From assembly GCA_035719045.1 (NCBI GenBank), contig DASTGO010000427.1, positions 1-6,903 on the forward strand: a stretch of 6,903 nucleotides of DNA. Direction: 5' to 3'. The stretch's first letter is position 1, and every line of letters begins with the position of its first letter. Below, piece after piece: positions 4,670-6,903 of the stretch. A model generated the notes under the pieces. That model made no database searches and had not been told where the DNA came from. It saw only the letters and a program-made list of their open reading frames with translations. This DNA is from DASTGO01 sp035719045. GTDB lineage: Bacteria > Actinomycetota > Actinomycetes > Actinomycetales > Kineosporiaceae. The position numbers were made by a program, and so were the translations under genes.

Positions 4670-5563
4670 ATGTCCCAGGACTATCCCCCCCGCCGTCCGA
4701 CCCCCCGGGGTCCGGCCGCGGCCTACCCGCCGGACCCCCCGACCCCGGCCGACCCCACCGCGGTCCCCCCGGACACCGAGGCCGCCGCCCGATCAGCGGG
4801 CGGAGGCCGGGCAGCTGCGGGCCGGGCCGGTCGTCCCATCCAGGACGTCGCACCGGGCCCGGGCGGCAGCTCCACGAAGGAGGTCGCGCAGGGCGAGACC
4901 GCCGCTGTCGGCGGAACCGCGAAGGAGGCGGGACAGCACGTCGCCGGCACCGCCCGGGAGCAGGCGTCCCACGTCGCCGAGGAGGCCGGCCGGCAGGTCC
5001 GGGGGCTGGCCGACCGGACCCGGGGCGAACTCGCCGAACAGGCCGCGCAGCAGCAGCGCAAGGTCGTCGACGGACTGCGGTCGCTGGAGGAACAGCTGCG
5101 GCGGATGGTCGAGCAGGCCGAACCCGGGTCGACCACGACCGACCTGGTCCACCAGGCGTCGGACAAGGTCGGCGAGGCCGCCCGGTGGCTGGACGCCCGC
5201 GAGCCCGGTGACGTCGTCAACGAGGTGAGGCGGTTCGCACAGCGGCGCCCCGGAACCTTCCTGGCCATCGCGGCCGGGGCCGGCCTGCTCGCCGGGCGGC
5301 TCACCCGCGGAGCCGTTGAGGCCGCCCAGGAGGACGGGTCCCGGACCGCCGGCTACGCCACCGCAACCGGCTACGGCCCGGAGCCCACAGGCGTCGCCGG
5401 GGCGTACCCGCCGCCGGAACTCTCACCCGCGGGACCACCTGCCCCGATGAACCCGTACCCACCGGGGCCGGCGGACCCCGGAACGGCCGCCGCCCCGGGC
5501 ACGGCCCCCGCCCCGGGCACGACCGCCGAGCCGGTGGCCCCCTACGGACGGCCCGGGCGATGA
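4670..5563 (+). CDS. Single-helix membrane-anchored protein, DUF883/YqjD-like layout
   Basis: The product has 297 residues; I recognise no certain family. Residues 1-65 are Pro/Ala-rich and probably disordered. Residues ~68-176 are long, charged, Ala/Gln/Glu-rich helices (for example GTAREQASHVAEEAGRQV around 93-110 and SLEEQLRRMVEQAEPG around 138-153), likely coiled coil or amphipathic. RRFAQRRPGTFLAIAAGAGLLAGRL at ~187-211 combines basic residues, R-P-G and a short Gly/Ala-rich hydrophobic helix. This resembles the C-terminal anchor of DUF883 proteins such as E. coli YqjD and ElaB, where the soluble part faces the cytoplasm. Unlike those, a Pro/Gly/Ala-rich tail (~240-297) follows. It is the first gene of a three-gene operon and its stop overlaps the next start (ATGA, 5560-5563). 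The DUF883 relation is inferred from layout, not from alignment. Confidence 0.8.
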   Translation: MSQDYPPRRPTPRGPAAAYPPDPPTPADPTAVPPDTEAAARSAGGGRAAAGRAGRPIQDVAPGPGGSSTKEVAQGETAAVGGTAKEAGQHVAGTAREQASHVAEEAGRQVRGLADRTRGELAEQAAQQQRKVVDGLRSLEEQLRRMVEQAEPGSTTTDLVHQASDKVGEAARWLDAREPGDVVNEVRRFAQRRPGTFLAIAAGAGLLAGRLTRGAVEAAQEDGSRTAGYATATGYGPEPTGVAGAYPPPELSPAGPPAPMNPYPPGPADPGTAAAPGTAPAPGTTAEPVAPYGRPGR

Positions 5564-6093
5564 CCACGACCCCGCACACCCAGGACCCCGGCGCCGGGGA
5601 TGCCCGCGAACCCGGGCTGGGCGATCTCGGGACCATCCTCAGCGACATCAGCGCGGACCTGTCCACGCTGCTGCGCCAGGAGGTCGAACTGGCCAAGGCC
5701 GAGCTGCGGCAGTCCACCCGGCAGGCCGGGCGTGGTGCGGGCATGCTGGCCGGCGCGGCCGTGGCCGCCCTGCTGGCGCTGTCCTTCCTGTCGGTCACCA
5801 TCTGGTGGGCGATCGGGAACTCGCTCGGCCGGTCCTGGGCGGCGCTCATCATCACCGCGTTCTGGGCGATCGTCGCCGCCGTGCTGGCCGCCGCCGGCCG
5901 TGCCCAGCTCAGCGGGATGAGCGGCCTGCCACGCACCGCCGAATCCGTCCGGGAGATCCCCGAGGCGATGAAGGGACAGTCCGGCACCGACACGTCGAGC
6001 ACCGGCCAGTCGAGCACCGGCCGGTCGAGCACCGACCAGTCCCCCAAGGACCTGCCGCACACCGGCGGCTATCAGGAAGGGAGCCGGCGATGA
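5560..6093 (+). CDS. Phage holin family protein (Actinobacterial Holin-X / YqjE family, PF07332-like)
   Basis: The product has 177 residues. An N-terminal cytoplasmic segment ends in a charged helix, LLRQEVELAKAELRQ (~37-51), the hallmark of this family. Two membrane helices follow at ~61-86 (ending SVTIWWAIG) and ~92-113, with a short turn between them. The hydrophilic C-terminal tail holds a Ser/Thr-rich tandem repeat (SSTGQ, SSTGR, SSTDQ at ~146-160). Despite the family name, chromosomal members are not shown to be lysis holins. The family includes E. coli YqjE, encoded beside the DUF883 protein YqjD. The start overlaps the previous stop (ATGA at 5560-5563) and only weak GGACGG precedes it, so translation is probably coupled. 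Its stop in turn overlaps the DUF3618 gene. There is no lysin or other phage gene nearby. Confidence 0.88.
   Translation: MTTTPHTQDPGAGDAREPGLGDLGTILSDISADLSTLLRQEVELAKAELRQSTRQAGRGAGMLAGAAVAALLALSFLSVTIWWAIGNSLGRSWAALIITAFWAIVAAVLAAAGRAQLSGMSGLPRTAESVREIPEAMKGQSGTDTSSTGQSSTGRSSTDQSPKDLPHTGGYQEGSRR
5992..6036 (+). repeat. Three in-frame 15-bp tandem repeats in the holin-family gene
   Basis: Units 5992-6006, 6007-6021 and 6022-6036 share the core GTCGAGCACCG. They encode pentapeptides of the form S-S-T-[GD]-[QR] in the hydrophilic C-terminal tail, after the second membrane helix. Copy number could change by slippage in steps of five residues without breaking the frame. Confidence 0.8.
6075..6083 (+). 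promoter_or_regulatory. Purine-rich ribosome binding site of the DUF3618 gene inside the holin-family gene
   Basis: GGAAGGGAG at 6075-6083 lies 6 nt before ATG 6090, within the last codons of the upstream gene. It gives the third gene its own strong initiation signal in addition to coupling through the ATGA overlap. Confidence 0.7.
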
Positions 6094-6764
6094 GCACCGA
6101 CCCCGATCAGATCCGCGCCGACATCGAGCGGACCCGTAACGCCCTCAGCTCCGACGTCACGACGCTGGCCGAGACCGTCCGGCCCGGGCAGGTCGCCCGC
6201 CGGCAGGCCGGACGGCTGCGGGGCGCCCTGGGCAGCGCCCGGGAGCGGATCATGGGCTCCCCCGACTACGGGCCGGGGCCGATGTCCTCGGCCCGGACGA
6301 CGACGGCCCAGACGACGACGGGCCGGGCGGTGTCCGGCGCACAGGAGGCTGTGGGCCAGGCCGCCGACACCGTGCAGCAGGCCGCAGGCCGGGTCCAGGA
6401 GGCGGTCAGCTCCGCACCGGAGACGATGCGCGCCCGGACCGGGGGCAACCCGCTGGCCGCCGGGATGATCGCCTTCGGGGTGGGCTGGCTGGCAGGCTCG
6501 CTGCTGCCCGCCTCGACCCCGGAACGCCGGGTGGCGGGGAAGGTCAGGGAGAACGTCTCCGCGGTCACCGAACCGATCGGCGAGACCGCCCGCGAGGTCG
6601 CCGAACATCTCAAGGAGCCGGCCCAGCAGGCGGCGGAGTCGGTGAAGTCCACGGCGGCTGAGGGCGCCAGGACGGTCCGCGCGGAGGGGACCTCCGCCGC
6701 ACAGCAGGTCCGGGACCGGGGGGCCGAGGCGGCGCAGGCAGTCCGGGGCAGCGGTCAGGGGTGA
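6090..6764 (+). CDS. DUF3618 domain membrane protein with amphipathic helices
   Basis: The product has 224 residues. The N-terminus matches the actinobacterial DUF3618 pattern: D-P-D-Q-I-R-A-D-I-E-R-T-R (4-16), then a short helix ending in TLAETVRPGQVARRQ (24-39). A Ser/Thr-rich linker (~57-80) leads to an Ala/Gln-rich helix (~82-107). One short membrane helix covers ~121-140 (NPLAAGMIAFGVGWLAGSLLP). The C-terminal ~150-218 is again a long Ala/Glu/Lys-rich amphipathic helix with loosely repeated AAESVKSTAAEGAR-like segments, reminiscent of LEA or apolipoprotein helices. DUF3618 proteins are mostly found in Actinomycetota beside Holin-X genes, and their function is unknown. The gene is the last of the operon and overlaps the previous stop by ATGA (6090-6093). 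No clear terminator follows. Confidence 0.88.
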   Translation: MSTDPDQIRADIERTRNALSSDVTTLAETVRPGQVARRQAGRLRGALGSARERIMGSPDYGPGPMSSARTTTAQTTTGRAVSGAQEAVGQAADTVQQAAGRVQEAVSSAPETMRARTGGNPLAAGMIAFGVGWLAGSLLPASTPERRVAGKVRENVSAVTEPIGETAREVAEHLKEPAQQAAESVKSTAAEGARTVRAEGTSAAQQVRDRGAEAAQAVRGSGQG

Positions 6765-6799
6765 ACTCCTCTGCCCGGACCCTGGCCTCCCGTTGACGA

Positions 6800-6903
6800 T
6801 CACGGCTCAAGTCGGGGACCCACCGGCCCGATGTCCCGGATGATCCACTCCGCCGGGTGGGGACCCGGGCGGCGGGAGAACCGGCCGGTGCGGGTGTCAC
6901 CCG
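6800..6903 (-). CDS. Possible C-terminal end of a minus-strand gene (hypothetical, cut by window edge)
   Basis: On the minus strand a frame is open from the right edge to a TGA at 6802-6800, giving about 33 residues that end in AEWIIRDIGPVGPRLEP. The composition looks like a protein terminus, and about 28 of 33 third positions are G or C. A convergent gene would fit the 35-bp gap after the DUF3618 stop. Other frames here are also open (a plus-strand ATG at 6831 runs off the edge), and the piece is too short to identify, so this is a weak call. Confidence 0.25.
   Translation of the reverse strand, partial: GDTRTGRFSRRPGPHPAEWIIRDIGPVGPRLEP

Noticed and set aside
2526..4853. A 775-codon open frame on the minus strand across the reductase, GDPD and operon start
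   Set aside because: It runs antisense to two well-supported genes and has low-complexity Gly/Pro/Arg/Asp-rich composition with no domain; long antisense frames are expected at this GC content.
5560..6764. A phage lysis cassette or prophage remnant suggested by the holin family name
   Set aside because: There is no endolysin, spanin, capsid or tail gene. The PF07332-like protein sits with DUF3618 in a chromosomal-type operon, and the only recombinase is over 5 kb away and divergent.
6793..6821. TTGACG at 6793-6798 as a -35 promoter element
   Set aside because: No A/T-rich -10 hexamer occurs 16-19 bp downstream (the segment is GC-only) and no supported gene follows in the window.
1..6903. 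CRISPR array, tRNA, rRNA, IS inverted repeats or defence island
   Set aside because: No regularly spaced identical repeats with unique spacers, no tRNA-like cloverleaf and no transposase ends were found on reading both strands; the short tandem repeats have no spacers.

Overview
The window is very GC-rich throughout (GC at most third codon positions, frequent GTG/ATG starts, long shadow reading frames on the opposite strand). Its gene families (DUF3618 protein, Actinobacterial Holin-X protein, HxlR/QorR pair, GDPD) point to a high-GC Actinomycetota genome. I cannot name the genus from sequence alone. None of the genes is of a type restricted to a plasmid or phage except the serine recombinase cut by the left edge.

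Layout from left to right. (1) Positions 1-328, minus strand: the first ~109 residues of a serine recombinase/integrase, apparently expressed from a leaderless promoter whose TATAAT lies 7 nt before the ATG. (2) Positions 329-583: a divergent intergenic region with an 8-bp hairpin, three tandem 21-bp units and a small dyad. (3) 584-1840, plus strand: a secreted lipoprotein with a polysaccharide-deacetylase-like (CE4/NodB) domain whose first metal motif is altered. (4) 1841-1943: a convergent gap with overlapping inverted repeats, probably a bidirectional terminator. (5) 1944-2453, minus strand: an HxlR/QorR-type one-cysteine regulator, divergent from (6) 2583-3440, plus strand: a QorB-like NAD(P)H:quinone oxidoreductase. 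A dyad lies between the two. (7) 3441-3575: a terminator hairpin, an 11-bp direct repeat resembling an actinobacterial PHO box, and a 12-bp palindrome, in front of (8) 3576-4397, a glycerophosphodiester phosphodiesterase. (9) 4398-4669: a 272-bp gap with a nested pair of perfect inverted repeats just before a strong ribosome binding site. (10) 4670-6764: a tightly coupled three-gene membrane operon (ATGA overlaps at both junctions) encoding a DUF883/YqjD-like one-helix protein, a YqjE/Holin-X family two-helix protein and a DUF3618 one-helix protein. (11) 6765-6903: no secure gene; possibly the tail of a minus-strand gene.

Functionally, the regulator/reductase pair should be a self-contained quinone or electrophile stress switch. 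The GDPD gene fits phosphate or glycerol scavenging from phospholipid head groups. The three-gene operon looks like the actinobacterial counterpart of the enterobacterial yqjD-yqjE stress-envelope module. I see no CRISPR, tRNA, rRNA or defence system. The most interesting items are the operon architecture and its structured leader, the PHO-box-like repeat before the GDPD gene, and the repeat-rich DNA beside the recombinase.
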